Shown here in pieces: positions 24,979 through 34,193 of a stretch of DNA of 64,000 nt. The notes beneath the pieces were generated by a model that did not search any database, was not told where the DNA came from, and was given only the letters and a program-made list of their open reading frames with translations. This DNA comes from Peristeroidobacter agariperforans (GTDB lineage: Bacteria; Pseudomonadota; Gammaproteobacteria; Steroidobacterales; Steroidobacteraceae), in assembly GCF_004138335.1 (NCBI RefSeq), contig NZ_RYFW01000004.1, positions 1 through 64,000 on the forward strand, in the 5' to 3' direction. The stretch's first letter is position 1, and each line of letters opens with the position of its first letter. Made by a program: the position numbers and the translations under genes.

Positions 24979-26375
24979 GGCTTCACTCGCTGTGCGGTAA
25001 AGGTAACGGCCATGGCTGCTGCCGCCACCCAGATGGCCAGCAGCGCCAATGGAGTGGCGATTTCACGTAACGATTGCGTGAATGGCGCGGGCTGGTAGAC
25101 GAACGGCGGAACCTTCTCCCACACATCGCGAGCTGCGAGGTAGGCCACGCCGCCTTGGGTGGGATGAGCGACCAGGTCCAGATTTATCGTGTCGGAAAGA
25201 ACGCGGCGGTAGTTTTCGGCCGCCCGCAGAAAGTCGCTGTGACGACGGAAATCGCTGCCGGCCAGGCCTGCCGACGCCGCTTGGATAGCGAGCAGCGGCG
25301 ATGCGAGCCCCGCCCAGCCTTGCAAGCGGTCCTGCCGTACCAGGCGAGCGAAGAACTCACCTAGCTCGCGGTCGAAGACGGAATAATCGTGCTGCTCGCG
25401 ATCGTGCATCATCGCGCCACGCAGATCGATCGGCAGCTCGGCAGCGTTCGCGACGCCGTAGCGCTGCAGGAGGTCGTTCTGACGCTCCTGGTGCAGGTCG
25501 GCGCGGTTATAAAGTTTGATCTGTTGTTCGATCTTCGCGCGCGTCGCTGCATACGAAGGCGTTGGCGCTACAGACTCAATTGCGGCCGTCGTAAGTCGGG
25601 GCAGCACGACGCAAAGAGCGACCCAGCTGAGCAGTCCGATTGTCAGCGCCGCGCGCGAGGTCTTCGCTACCAGCGATGCCAGCAAGCCGACCAGCAGAAA
25701 GAACACGGCGTAGCCAACTTGGGCGAGCGTCCACAGCATCAAACGTGGCCATGAGTGCCAGCCCGCGCTATCCAGCGCCGCAATGGAGATTGCGCCCAGC
25801 AGGAGCGCGGGCACGCCGACAATCAACGTCGTCGTCACGGCCAGTGCGCCGAAGCGTGCGGACAACAAGCGTCCCGGAGCAATGCCATTGCCGAGTGCAA
25901 GACGCAACGTGCCTCGTTCGCGGTCCGCCGCAAAGATCGCGAAGCTCAGCAGGAGTGCGGCCAAGGGAACGAGCAATTGCGTGACGTCCGCGACGGTCGA
26001 AAGGCCGGCTCTCGATAGCGGCGAGCGCTCCTGCGCCGATCGATACAGCGCATCGTTGTAGCGATGCGCCTCGATGCGAATCATTCGTCCGACGTAGGGC
26101 TCGATTCCCGGGTCCAAGGTTGCGAGCGGCGACGCCGGCTTGAACACCCACACGCCATAGTGAGCGGCACTGTGGGGATTCTTCGGATCCTGATTGAGCC
26201 AGCGGGCGCGCTCGGTGGTCGTCATGCGCGCCGCTTCATCGGCTGTGCGCGTCGCTTCTTTGAAGGAGATGCCGAAGGTCATCGCCATCAGCGCGCAGAG
26301 TGCGGCGGCAATCCATTTCACTCGTCGCTCTCGAAGCAACAAAGAGCATTCCAATCGAATCAATGACAGCATCAT
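24975..26375 (-). CDS. ABC transporter permease, DUF3526-type, 466 aa
   Basis: Same architecture as the following permease: an N-terminal helix (IAAALCALMAMTFGIS), outside domain to about 165, the coupling segment ADRERGTLRLALGNGI, a bundle of helices, a second outside domain and a final C-terminal helix. ATGATG start overlaps the ATPase stop. Substrate unknown; tandem DUF3526 permeases with a TonB receptor suggest coupled movement of one substrate or signal across both membranes, which is inference. Confidence 0.85.
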   Translation of the reverse strand: MMLSLIRLECSLLLRERRVKWIAAALCALMAMTFGISFKEATRTADEAARMTTTERARWLNQDPKNPHSAAHYGVWVFKPASPLATLDPGIEPYVGRMIRIEAHRYNDALYRSAQERSPLSRAGLSTVADVTQLLVPLAALLLSFAIFAADRERGTLRLALGNGIAPGRLLSARFGALAVTTTLIVGVPALLLGAISIAALDSAGWHSWPRLMLWTLAQVGYAVFFLLVGLLASLVAKTSRAALTIGLLSWVALCVVLPRLTTAAIESVAPTPSYAATRAKIEQQIKLYNRADLHQERQNDLLQRYGVANAAELPIDLRGAMMHDREQHDYSVFDRELGEFFARLVRQDRLQGWAGLASPLLAIQAASAGLAGSDFRRHSDFLRAAENYRRVLSDTINLDLVAHPTQGGVAYLAARDVWEKVPPFVYQPAPFTQSLREIATPLALLAIWVAAAAMAVTFTAQRVKP

Positions 26376-27079
26376 GTGGAGAGCCGCTCCATGTAGATCT
26401 GTTCCAGCGCGACATGATCGAGCGCAGCCGGATCGATGTCTTCGGCGACGCGCCCTCGATGCAGTACGCCGACGCGATCGGCCAGCTCTTTGATGCGATA
26501 CAGGTCGTGCGTCGCCATCAACACGGCGGTGCCTCGATCAGCCGCTGCTCTGACGACTCGAGAAAACTCCGCCGATGCGCTCGGGTCCAGCCCGGAGGTG
26601 GGCTCATCCAGCAGCAACAGTTTCGCCGAGCGCGCCATGGCGATTGCAATGCCGACCTTCTGTCGCATGCCCTTCGAGTAGGATTGCGCGGGGCGATGCT
26701 GTGCTTCGGCCGTCAGCCCCGCTTCTGTGAGCAATTCGCTCGAGCGTTCGGCGTCGAGCGTCAACCCCGCGAGGGTCGTGAAGTAACGCAAGTTGTCGAG
26801 TCCCGACATCGTCGCGTACAGCGCAACCTGTTCCGGGATGTAAGCGATGTGTTGGCGCGCTCGCAGTGGTTCGAGTGCGGCGTCGATCCCGCACACGTCT
26901 ACGAGGCCAGCGTCCGCCTTGAGGAAGCCGAGGATCAGATTGATCGTCGTGGTCTTGCCTGCGCCGTTCGGCCCGAGCAGCGCGAAGACTTCACCAGACG
27001 ATAGTTTGAGATCGAGGCCGTCGAGCGCCGTGCGCGCGCCGAATTTCTTTTGCACGTTGGTCATGGCGAGTACGTTCAT
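26372..27079 (-). CDS. ABC transporter ATP-binding protein, 235 aa
   Basis: Start placed at ATG 27079, within TGATG shared with the TonB receptor stop; GTG codons 6-12 bp upstream are less likely. The ribosome site GGAGG lies in the last codons of the receptor gene. Walker A is LLGPNGAGKTTTIN, the Q-loop region is YIPEQVALY, the signature is QSYSKGMRQKVGIA (a YSKGM variant of LSGGQ common in ABC-2 drug/NosF-like ATPases), Walker B is LLLLDEPTSGLDP and the switch His is in MATHDL. It powers the two DUF3526 permeases encoded next. Confidence 0.93.
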   Translation of the reverse strand: MNVLAMTNVQKKFGARTALDGLDLKLSSGEVFALLGPNGAGKTTTINLILGFLKADAGLVDVCGIDAALEPLRARQHIAYIPEQVALYATMSGLDNLRYFTTLAGLTLDAERSSELLTEAGLTAEAQHRPAQSYSKGMRQKVGIAIAMARSAKLLLLDEPTSGLDPSASAEFSRVVRAAADRGTAVLMATHDLYRIKELADRVGVLHRGRVAEDIDPAALDHVALEQIYMERLST

Positions 27080-29388
27080 CACATCCTCCACCGCAGCGAT
27101 GCGCTGTACGTGCGGCGTGGGTAGGGGTGGTAGTAAAAGACGAGCTCGTCAGTGACGTTGTCGATGCCGAGCGATGCCTCGACGTTGCCGGCGAACCGAT
27201 AGCTCGCCTTCAGGTCCACCAGGAAGTATTCGCTCATGTAGCCGTAGCCACCGGAGCGGTCATCGCTGTTGTCGATGAGGTTGTACTGCTTGCCTTCGTA
27301 AGCGAGGCCGACGCTGGCCGACAGCAGCCCGAGCGGTCGCCAGGTCGCGAGCAGCTTGCCGCGCCAGTTCGGAATTCGCGGAAAGTCATTGCCGACCGTG
27401 GCCGGGTTGTTGGCGTTGTCGCGAATTTCGCTGTGCTGATAGACCAGATTCGCATCCAGGTCGAAGCGCTGCACGAGCATGCCGAACGCGGCCAGGTTCA
27501 GCTCCAGGCCCTGGGTCAGGACGCGGCCGATGCTGGTGTTGAACGTGGCCTGTTGAAACACGTTGTACTGATTGAAGATCGCGTCGCTCACGTCTTCCGA
27601 GAAAATGGCCGCAGACGCCTTGGCGCGGCCGCCCGCCAAATCGAAGCGACGCGTGAGCGAGACGTCGAACGTCGTCGCGTCCTCGGGCTTCAAGTTGGGG
27701 TCGCTTTGCACCAGGTAGCCGCCGGTGGTGCGCGATTGAAACAACTCGGTGACGGTCGGAAAGCGATACGCCTTGGCCGCGCGTGCCTGAAAGGTGAGCT
27801 CGGGCGTCGTGCGCCAGGTCAGCGTCGCTTTCGGCGACCATTTCTGATCGCTGCGCTCTGGATAGTCGATGGACAGTGCACCGAGCGTGCGCAGGCCGTC
27901 GCTGGCTTGCCAGTCTTCGTAGCGCAACCCCAATGTCACATCGACGTTCGAGCCGAGGCCCCAGGTGCTTTCGCCGAACAGGGCGGTCTGGCGTGTCTCG
28001 CCACGATTGCGTTCGGCGAGCGCGCCGTGAGTGCCGGCGCGCCAGTTCGGTGACTGATAGGCGCTGTTCTGATTCCAGTAACGTCCGTAGTCGGCGCCGA
28101 ATACGATGGTCTTGCCCAACCAGTTTGCCATTGCGGGCGTGTAGATCGCGCGCACAGCCCCATTGCGCCAGCCTTGATCGTCCGTTTCGTTGACCTGGCC
28201 GTTGGGTGCATTGGCCATCGTGGCCGTGCGAATGTCGCCATCGAGCACATCGAATCCCGATGCCGAGGCTTCGATCAGCCAATGCGGGTCGAAACGCTTC
28301 TGCAGAGTCGCGCCCGCGAGCAGATTGCGACTCGCGGTCACATTCAGTTGCAGGATCGACAAGTTGTTCAGATTGAATACACGGTCGTCGATCCGCACGC
28401 GGCCCCGCAGAATGGGATCGCCCGCGGCGTCGCGCAAATACGATTCGTGATTGAGCAACTTGGAGCTGACCTCCTGGTAGGCCAGCGTTGCGAACAGCCG
28501 GGTGTCTGCGTCGATGCCCCACTTCAGCTTGCCTTTCACCACGTCGGTGGTGTCGTCGAAGGTGCTGCTGGTTCCGAAGAGATAACGATCGATGCCGCCG
28601 GCGTCGGTCTCGCGGATCGCGCCGCCGACCGCGGTCGAGTCGACCGGCGTTGTGGCGGTGACGGGCGTGCCCGTGCTCACAGGGAGAGTCAGGAAGTTGG
28701 CCGGATTGCCTTCGGCCTTCAGATGATTGGCGTAGACCGCCCAGGACACGTTGCCGAGGCGCGAGCCGATCGATGCGTCGTAACGCTGACTGTTGAGGCT
28801 CAGATCGGAGTCATAGCCACGGAAGTTTTGGTACGCATCGAGCGCGCCGAGCGACATTTCGAAGTCGTCGGGCATATGCGTCGTGACGAAGATGCCCGTG
28901 CCCAGCGTGTTGCCGCTGTACAGCGCCGAGAACGGACCGTACATCACATCGATGGATTCGATCTCGTCGGGCGCCAGCAGTCCCCACTTGGGCGCAAACA
29001 GAAAGCCGGAGCCGAGCAGGTTGGAAATCGGAATGCCGTCCATTAGCACGTGGCTGCGCGCCGCCTGCGGAGCACTGGTCCCGCGCGAGGCGGGAGCGCC
29101 GTTCGCATCGCCGATGTAGCGTTTGCGGATCTGCACGTTGGAGACATAGCGCAGGGCATCTTCGGCGTTGATCACATTCATCGCCTCGATCTGACTGCGC
29201 TCGACCGAGTCTGCCGCCACATTGATGGGCAAGGCCGCGGTGGCGCTCTTGCGAGCGGTCACCAGCATTTCCTCGAGGTGGGAGTCCTCGGGTTGCAGAA
29301 TTGTTTGCGCCGGCGCCGGGCCGGCGAGAGCCAAGGGTGTCAGCAGCAAAGATCTGCCGACGAGAGTTTGCAAAGAACGAGTAGGCAC
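27079..29388 (-). CDS. TonB-dependent outer-membrane receptor, 769 aa
   Basis: Start assigned to GTG 29388, which gives a good signal peptide (SLLLTPLALAGPAPAQT); the frame is open to an ATG at 29469. After a short linker comes EEMLVTARKS (TonB-box-like), the plug domain (about 45-155, with DALRYVSNVQIRKRY and IESIDVMYGPFSALYSGNTLG) and a 22-strand barrel. The C-terminus NVEASLGIDNVTDELVFY ends in SLRWRM; the terminal Met comes from the overlap with the ATPase start, where an aromatic residue is usual. Substrate unknown; placement beside a DUF2946-like gene makes copper or another metal complex a fair guess. Confidence 0.92.
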   Translation of the reverse strand: MPTRSLQTLVGRSLLLTPLALAGPAPAQTILQPEDSHLEEMLVTARKSATAALPINVAADSVERSQIEAMNVINAEDALRYVSNVQIRKRYIGDANGAPASRGTSAPQAARSHVLMDGIPISNLLGSGFLFAPKWGLLAPDEIESIDVMYGPFSALYSGNTLGTGIFVTTHMPDDFEMSLGALDAYQNFRGYDSDLSLNSQRYDASIGSRLGNVSWAVYANHLKAEGNPANFLTLPVSTGTPVTATTPVDSTAVGGAIRETDAGGIDRYLFGTSSTFDDTTDVVKGKLKWGIDADTRLFATLAYQEVSSKLLNHESYLRDAAGDPILRGRVRIDDRVFNLNNLSILQLNVTASRNLLAGATLQKRFDPHWLIEASASGFDVLDGDIRTATMANAPNGQVNETDDQGWRNGAVRAIYTPAMANWLGKTIVFGADYGRYWNQNSAYQSPNWRAGTHGALAERNRGETRQTALFGESTWGLGSNVDVTLGLRYEDWQASDGLRTLGALSIDYPERSDQKWSPKATLTWRTTPELTFQARAAKAYRFPTVTELFQSRTTGGYLVQSDPNLKPEDATTFDVSLTRRFDLAGGRAKASAAIFSEDVSDAIFNQYNVFQQATFNTSIGRVLTQGLELNLAAFGMLVQRFDLDANLVYQHSEIRDNANNPATVGNDFPRIPNWRGKLLATWRPLGLLSASVGLAYEGKQYNLIDNSDDRSGGYGYMSEYFLVDLKASYRFAGNVEASLGIDNVTDELVFYYHPYPRRTYSASLRWRM

Positions 29389-29533
29389 GTCGCACCGTTG
29401 TAAGTATCGAGGCCACGGGCGGACGTTCCCGAAGACGGCTGTTTGTCTTCGGAGGCGCGCCAATGGCATGGCCAGGCGGCTCAGGTGCCCACGGGCACGC
29501 CAAGCTGCGGATTCGAATTGGAATCAGCGACGG

Positions 29534-29854
29534 TTAAACGAAGGGAGGTGCGCGGCTGCGATACGACGCAGCGGCAACGGCCGGAACGGCCGGCAGGATC
29601 TCGGCGGGCGCCAGCACGAACTGGCGATGTTCCGTGGGAACGAAAGTCCACACCGTGGGCGCGGCGCCGCCGGCCGGAAGAGAGGCGCAGAATCCGCACA
29701 ACTCTTTCGCGCCGTGATGGGTGTCGACATCATCCAGCGGAGTGTGGAAGTGAGTGGCTGTCGCCAACATCCACACGCAAATCACCATCGACAGCACGAC
29801 GCTCAGGCGTCGCTGCAGGCGATGAGGATGAGATGTGAAGAACGACAGTGCCAC
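29534..29854 (-). CDS. DUF2946-like small exported protein, 106 aa
   Basis: N-terminal hydrophobic segment LSVVLSMVICVWMLATATHFHTP serves as signal or anchor. It is followed by VDTHHGAKELCGFCAS, a His-His/Cys-x2-Cys group that could hold copper, and a Pro/Ala tail. Size and layout resemble DUF2946 proteins, often found next to TonB-dependent copper receptors. Same strand and 145 bp upstream of the receptor. The name is by resemblance only. Confidence 0.6.
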   Translation of the reverse strand: MALSFFTSHPHRLQRRLSVVLSMVICVWMLATATHFHTPLDDVDTHHGAKELCGFCASLPAGGAAPTVWTFVPTEHRQFVLAPAEILPAVPAVAAASYRSRAPPFV

Positions 29855-29934
29855 GGCCAGGGTCTATAACAACCAAGTCGGCCCGCACAATATCACAATG
29901 TTTGTATTGCGCTAGCCCCTGGCCGTGGCTGCGT

Positions 29935-30342
29935 TCAGCCGCCGTCGAGCGGACGCGTCACCGGCTTGCCTTGATCCTTGACCACGAACACCACGAACTT
30001 GGCCGGCTCGGTCTTGCTCGCGTTCATGGACTGACGGTGAATGTCCTTGGGGCTCTCGCGGAACGTTTCACCTTTGCGCACGGTGACCGGCTCTTTGCCA
30101 TCCACTTGCATGACGACCGCGCCTTCCAGCACGTAGACGAACACATCGGCGTCATGCCGATGCGGCGCCGACGCGCCACCGGGCAGATATTCGACGGTGA
30201 GGACGGTGACTTCCTTGCCCGGAACGCCAGTGAGCGGCTCGGTCAGCAGCGGCTTGACGACCGCGGGCTTGGGGTCCGCGGCCTGACTGGTTGCGCCGAG
30301 CACGGTCATGACGAGCGCGGCGCCGATTGCGAATTTGTTCAT
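29935..30342 (-). CDS. exported cupin-domain protein, 135 aa
   Basis: Start at ATG 30342 gives the signal peptide MNKFAIGAALVMTVLGATSQA. The single cupin barrel has GGASAPHRHDADVFVYVLEG, holding the His-x-His and Glu metal ligands of motif 1, and ESPKDIHRQSMNAS with the second-motif His. Periplasmic small cupins of this sort have no settled function. Divergent from a MocR regulator across 84 bp, so probably its target. Confidence 0.85.
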   Translation of the reverse strand: MNKFAIGAALVMTVLGATSQAADPKPAVVKPLLTEPLTGVPGKEVTVLTVEYLPGGASAPHRHDADVFVYVLEGAVVMQVDGKEPVTVRKGETFRESPKDIHRQSMNASKTEPAKFVVFVVKDQGKPVTRPLDGG

Positions 30343-30393
30343 GGGAATGGCTTGTTCAGAGTGGCTGACAACGCCCAGAATGCGCTCGAAACC

Positions 30394-30410
30394 GGCTCCC
30401 CTAAAGAGCC
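30394..30410. promoter_or_regulatory. short inverted repeat between cupin and mocR genes
   Basis: GGCTC-CCCTAAA-GAGCC, 5-bp arms with a 7-bp centre, 16 bp before the mocR ATG. It is the only symmetric element seen in the 84-bp divergent region and a candidate for regulator binding. Confidence 0.3.
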
Positions 30411-30426
30411 AAAAAGGCGAACTTCG

Positions 30427-31884
30427 ATGGATCCAATTCTCGAGCTGCCGATCCGCATTCCGCCGCGCAAATCGGGTGAGCGCTTGCGTGCGCTGCATGG
30501 GCAGTTGAAGGCTGCCATTCTGGAAGGCCGTCTGCGCCCTGGTCTGCGTTTGCCGGCGACGCGCGTACTCGCTAGCAACTATGGCGTCTCACGGAACACA
30601 GCGATTGCGACCTACGATTTGTTGCTGAGCGAAGGGTACATCACGACGAGGCACGGAGCAGGCACCTACGTGGCGGATGTCGTGCCTCGGGTGACTCGCG
30701 TCGCAAATCAACAGAAGTCCGATGTGAAACGCGCGCGTCAACTCGGTGAGTTCTGGCAGCGGCCAGCGTTGTTCGACGGTTCGCCGGCGCCAGGCACGGT
30801 GCGCTATCAGTTTCGCCTGGGCTTGCCCGATGTTTCCAGGTTTCCCATGGCGACGTGGCGCCGCCTGTCCGCCAGAGCGTTGCGTACCTTTGCCCGTCAG
30901 GCGGCGGTCGATGAGACATCGGCCGGGCGAATGTCGCTGCGCGAAGCGATCGCCAAGCATGTTTCGTTTGCACGGGCCGTTGCCTGCGATTCAGCCGACA
31001 TCGTCGTAACGAGCGGCGCGCAGCAGGCATTCGATCTGCTCGCGCGAATTCTGCTCGCGCCGAAGCGCAATGTCGTCGCGATGGAAGATCCGGGTTATCA
31101 GCGGGCTCGCATGGCGTTCATGGCGGCAGGCGCAAAGATCGTTCCGGTCCCGGTGGACGAGGAAGGCTTGATCGTCGAGAAACTGCCGCCTACGGCCAGC
31201 CTGATCTATGTGACGCCGTCGCACCAGTTTCCGACGGGCGCGGTCATGTCGCCGCGCCGTCGAGCGGAGCTGCTGGCTTTAGCGAGTGCGAACAACGCCG
31301 CGATCATCGAAGACGATTACGACGCCGAGTTTCGTTTCGGGGCACGGCCGCTCGACGCTTTGCAGACACTGGATGGGGCCGGCTCGGTGTTCTATGTCGG
31401 CACGTTCTCCAAAAGTTTGTTTCCGGACCTGCGCCTGGGATTCGTGGTGGCGCCGTCGTGGGCACGCCCGGCGCTGGTGGCGGCAAAACACTACGCCGAT
31501 GGGCAGTGCTCGCCGCTGCTGCAGGAAACGTTGGCGAGCTTCATCAGGGAGGGTCATCTGGCGCGTCACGTGCGTCGCATGCGGCAGATCTATAGCGGCC
31601 GGCGCGAGGCGCTGCTCGATGGACTGCAGAAGTATCTGCACGCCGATTTGACTCCCGTGCCCTCGGCTGCGGGCTTGCACCTTGCGGCGTTCACTCAATC
31701 GCCAATCGATGCTGACACCATCGTCGAGCGGGCCAGTCGTCTCGGCGCCGGCGTATATTCGCTGCGCCGATTTCAGATCGGGCGAGCCGGGCGCGGCGGG
31801 TTGGTCTTTGGTTACAGCAGCCTGGGCGAGCGCGAGATCCAGGAGGGGTTGGTCCGGCTGGCGCGTGCCTTCGGCGGCCGATGA
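30427..31884 (+). CDS. MocR-type PLP-dependent GntR regulator, 485 aa
   Basis: ATG 30427 chosen because the GntR wing begins at once: residues 15-80 show LRALHGQLKAAILEGRLRPG, LRLPATRVLASNYGVSRNT and GYITTRHGAGTYV. The aminotransferase class I-like domain fills about 110-480, with TSGAQQAFDLLARIL, IEDDYDAEFRF, and GTFSKSLFPDLRLGF carrying the PLP lysine. MocR proteins regulate vitamin B6, GABA or amino-acid genes; the only likely target here is the divergent cupin. Confidence 0.93.
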   Translation: MDPILELPIRIPPRKSGERLRALHGQLKAAILEGRLRPGLRLPATRVLASNYGVSRNTAIATYDLLLSEGYITTRHGAGTYVADVVPRVTRVANQQKSDVKRARQLGEFWQRPALFDGSPAPGTVRYQFRLGLPDVSRFPMATWRRLSARALRTFARQAAVDETSAGRMSLREAIAKHVSFARAVACDSADIVVTSGAQQAFDLLARILLAPKRNVVAMEDPGYQRARMAFMAAGAKIVPVPVDEEGLIVEKLPPTASLIYVTPSHQFPTGAVMSPRRRAELLALASANNAAIIEDDYDAEFRFGARPLDALQTLDGAGSVFYVGTFSKSLFPDLRLGFVVAPSWARPALVAAKHYADGQCSPLLQETLASFIREGHLARHVRRMRQIYSGRREALLDGLQKYLHADLTPVPSAAGLHLAAFTQSPIDADTIVERASRLGAGVYSLRRFQIGRAGRGGLVFGYSSLGEREIQEGLVRLARAFGGR

Positions 31885-31961
31885 TTCCCTGAAGTGGATC
31901 CGTGAGGTTGCGCCGAAGTGGTTCTTTTTGAGAGCCAGTCGCGGCGTGACAGTGCGCGTCT

Positions 31962-33062
31962 ATGATGTCATCAACCTCCCGCCTGCTTCGCGTCGCAGCT
32001 GTCGCTGTCGGCGCAGCGCTTGCTCTCATTGCACAAGCATCCGAGCTGCCAGCCAAGGGACGCAAGATCGTCGTCGAGAAGAGCGGTGAGCGCTATGAAT
32101 GGAAGTTGGTTCAGGCTCCGCTGCCGACCCTCGGCGATGAGCAGGTGCTGGTGCGCGTGCATGCGATCAGCCTGAATCGCGGCGAGCTTTCGCGTCTGGA
32201 TCGACAGTCATTCGATGATGCAGCAAAGACGCCCGTATCCGATGCGGCAGGCGAAGTTGTTGCTGTCGGCCGTGCAGTGAAAGGTGTTCACCAGGGTGAC
32301 CGCGTCACTGGCACGTACTTCAGAAACTGGATGGACGGCCCTTATCGGGAACGATATCTCGACGACGTGTACGGCTGGACTATCGAGGGGGTCGCGGCTG
32401 AATACATTGCGCTCGATGCAAGAGCGGTCGTGCCGATTGCGAAGGACTTCAGCTACGAAGAAGCCTCGACGCTGCCGACGGCAGCGCTCACAGCGTGGAG
32501 TGCAGTCATCGGTCGCGCCAACACACAAAAGGACGACGTGGTGTTGGTGCAGGGAACGGGTGGTGTGTCGACGTTTGCACTCCAGTTCGCGGTTGCCGCG
32601 GGTGCACGCGTCATTGTCACGAGCAGCTCGGATGAAAAACTGGCGCACGCCTTCAAACTCGGTGCGCGTGATGGGATCAATTATCGGAAGGAGCCGGAGT
32701 GGGCCAAGGCTGTGCTGCGTGTTACCAACGGCCGCGGTGCAGATCTCGTGCTCGATGTGGTAGGTAAGAGCACGCTCGTGCAGTCAGTGGACAGCCTCGC
32801 CGATGGCGGCTCGCTTGCCATCATTGGCGGAATCACCGGCTATGACGGTTCGCTGCCCGCCTGGGGAATACTGAAGAAGTCGGCGACGGCCGAGGGAATA
32901 TTCGTGGGATCGCGCGCCGACTATGTGCGAATGAATGCGTTCATGGCGCGGCATCGCTTGCGCCCGCTGATCGATCGGGTCTATCCCATCGAGCAGTATT
33001 CCGAAGCGTTGCGAGCAATGGCGTCAGGCGGCTTCATGGGCAAGATCGTGCTGACGTTCTGA
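31962..33062 (+). CDS. zinc-independent MDR alcohol dehydrogenase/quinone oxidoreductase with signal peptide, 366 aa
   Basis: N-terminal GroES-like domain (about 30-160: VLVRVHAISLNRGELSRLD) and Rossmann domain (about 165-330: DVVLVQGTGGVSTFALQFAV, a GTGGVS NAD(P) motif). The Cys/His zinc ligands are absent, as in quinone oxidoreductases. Residues 1-27 read like a signal peptide (LLRVAAVAVGAALALIAQASE), odd for a nucleotide-dependent enzyme. An internal start could remove it, but no ATG follows until deep in the fold. Substrate unknown. Confidence 0.85.
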   Translation: MMSSTSRLLRVAAVAVGAALALIAQASELPAKGRKIVVEKSGERYEWKLVQAPLPTLGDEQVLVRVHAISLNRGELSRLDRQSFDDAAKTPVSDAAGEVVAVGRAVKGVHQGDRVTGTYFRNWMDGPYRERYLDDVYGWTIEGVAAEYIALDARAVVPIAKDFSYEEASTLPTAALTAWSAVIGRANTQKDDVVLVQGTGGVSTFALQFAVAAGARVIVTSSSDEKLAHAFKLGARDGINYRKEPEWAKAVLRVTNGRGADLVLDVVGKSTLVQSVDSLADGGSLAIIGGITGYDGSLPAWGILKKSATAEGIFVGSRADYVRMNAFMARHRLRPLIDRVYPIEQYSEALRAMASGGFMGKIVLTF

Positions 33063-33082
33063 CCGGGCCCTCCGTGGCCCGG
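33063..33082. terminator. bidirectional hairpin between convergent genes
   Basis: CCGGGCC-CTCCGT-GGCCCGG, a perfect 7-bp GC stem immediately after the dehydrogenase stop and 24 bp past the stop of the opposing membrane-protein gene. No T-run. Confidence 0.5.
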
Positions 33083-33105
33083 CGCGAGCTGACGCTCGAC
33101 CGCAA

Positions 33106-33696
33106 TCAGAACTTGAACAGTCCGTTCACCGACAGCAGGGTGAAGTCGCCGTCGGACAAGGAAATGGCTTCGTATTCGGCGCGTAGCTCGAACTGCGAGC
33201 CGATGTTGAACGAGGCGCCGACGCCGTAAGCCACGTCGTCGTCGCTGCCGTCTTCCTCGAACACCACATCGCCATTCACGAGGGTCTTGATTTCGGCGTC
33301 ATATGAAGCGAAGCCAAGCTTGCCGTACAGAGAAAAGAGATCGCCGAGGGGCACGCGGCCGATGGCCGACGCAATCAGGCCGCTGGTGCCGACTTCGATC
33401 GAGCTATTGAAGCCGGGGAAGCTGATGATGGTCTCTTCCTGCTCGCCGCCGTCATAGTATGTGGCCTCGATGGCGAAGTACTGGTTGAAGTTGTAACCGC
33501 CGAACACTTTGAACGCCGTGTCGTCCGCGTCGAATTTGAAATCGAAATCGTCGTCGACTTCGATGGTGTCGAGCTCGATCGTGGCCGTGCCGACGCCCAC
33601 GCCGGCGTAGAAGCCCGGCTGAATTTCGGCAAGAACGTTCGTGCTCGCGAGCAAGCCGAGCAGAGCCAATCCGTTCAAAGCCATTCGCTTACGCAT
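33106..33696 (-). CDS. outer-membrane beta-barrel protein (OmpA/Ail-like), 196 aa
   Basis: Signal peptide MRKRMALNGLALLGLLASTNVLAE. The mature part has alternating-hydrophobic strands with aromatic girdles (GFYAGVGVGTATIEL, FKVFGGYNFNQYFAIEATYYD, FSLYGKLGFASYDAEI) and acidic loops, ending in NGLFKF with the terminal Phe that the barrel-insertion machinery recognises. Eight strands would fit the length. Role unknown. Confidence 0.88.
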   Translation of the reverse strand: MRKRMALNGLALLGLLASTNVLAEIQPGFYAGVGVGTATIELDTIEVDDDFDFKFDADDTAFKVFGGYNFNQYFAIEATYYDGGEQEETIISFPGFNSSIEVGTSGLIASAIGRVPLGDLFSLYGKLGFASYDAEIKTLVNGDVVFEEDGSDDDVAYGVGASFNIGSQFELRAEYEAISLSDGDFTLLSVNGLFKF

Positions 33697-33976
33697 TTAG
33701 AAACTCTCCTTGATGCGCCCCAGGCGTGAGCACCCGCTCTGCGCTGCTGAGGCGGGCGGAGTATGCCGACGGCTTTTGCTCACAGTCGCATGCGAGGGCT
33801 GTCAGCGTTTTCAAACTGAGAGGCGCATCACGAGTTGCGCAGGGTGAACGACTGCATTCGACTGCATGCAGCTGTGCACCAATACTGGCAGAGCCCGGCG
33901 GGCACTGAGGTCCAACTTCGCCTGCCGCGTGCTATCGCCTATGATCGGCGCGAGAATGGGACGTGGAGAACGTCGT

Positions 33977-34177
33977 ATGCAGCGCTCACTGATCGTTCTG
34001 GGCTTGATCATTGCCCTGGTCGGCCTCGCCTGGCCGTGGATCTCCAAGCTGCCCATCGGCCGCCTGCCCGGCGACTTCATGATCGACCGGCCGGGTTTCA
34101 AAATGTTCTTCCCGCTGACCACCATGATCATCGTCAGCGTGCTGATCTCGATCATCCTGATGTTCTTCAGAAAGTAA
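33977..34177 (+). CDS. DUF2905 family small membrane protein, 66 aa
   Basis: Two membrane helices (LIVLGLIIALVGLAWPWI and FPLTTMIIVSVLISIILMFF) flank the conserved loop LPIGRLPGDFMIDRPGFKMF. This loop and length define DUF2905, a widespread family of unknown function. ATG 33977 has GGAG about 12 bases upstream. Convergent with the next gene. Confidence 0.85.
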   Translation: MQRSLIVLGLIIALVGLAWPWISKLPIGRLPGDFMIDRPGFKMFFPLTTMIIVSVLISIILMFFRK

Positions 34178-34193
34178 TCTGTTCCCCGTTGCT

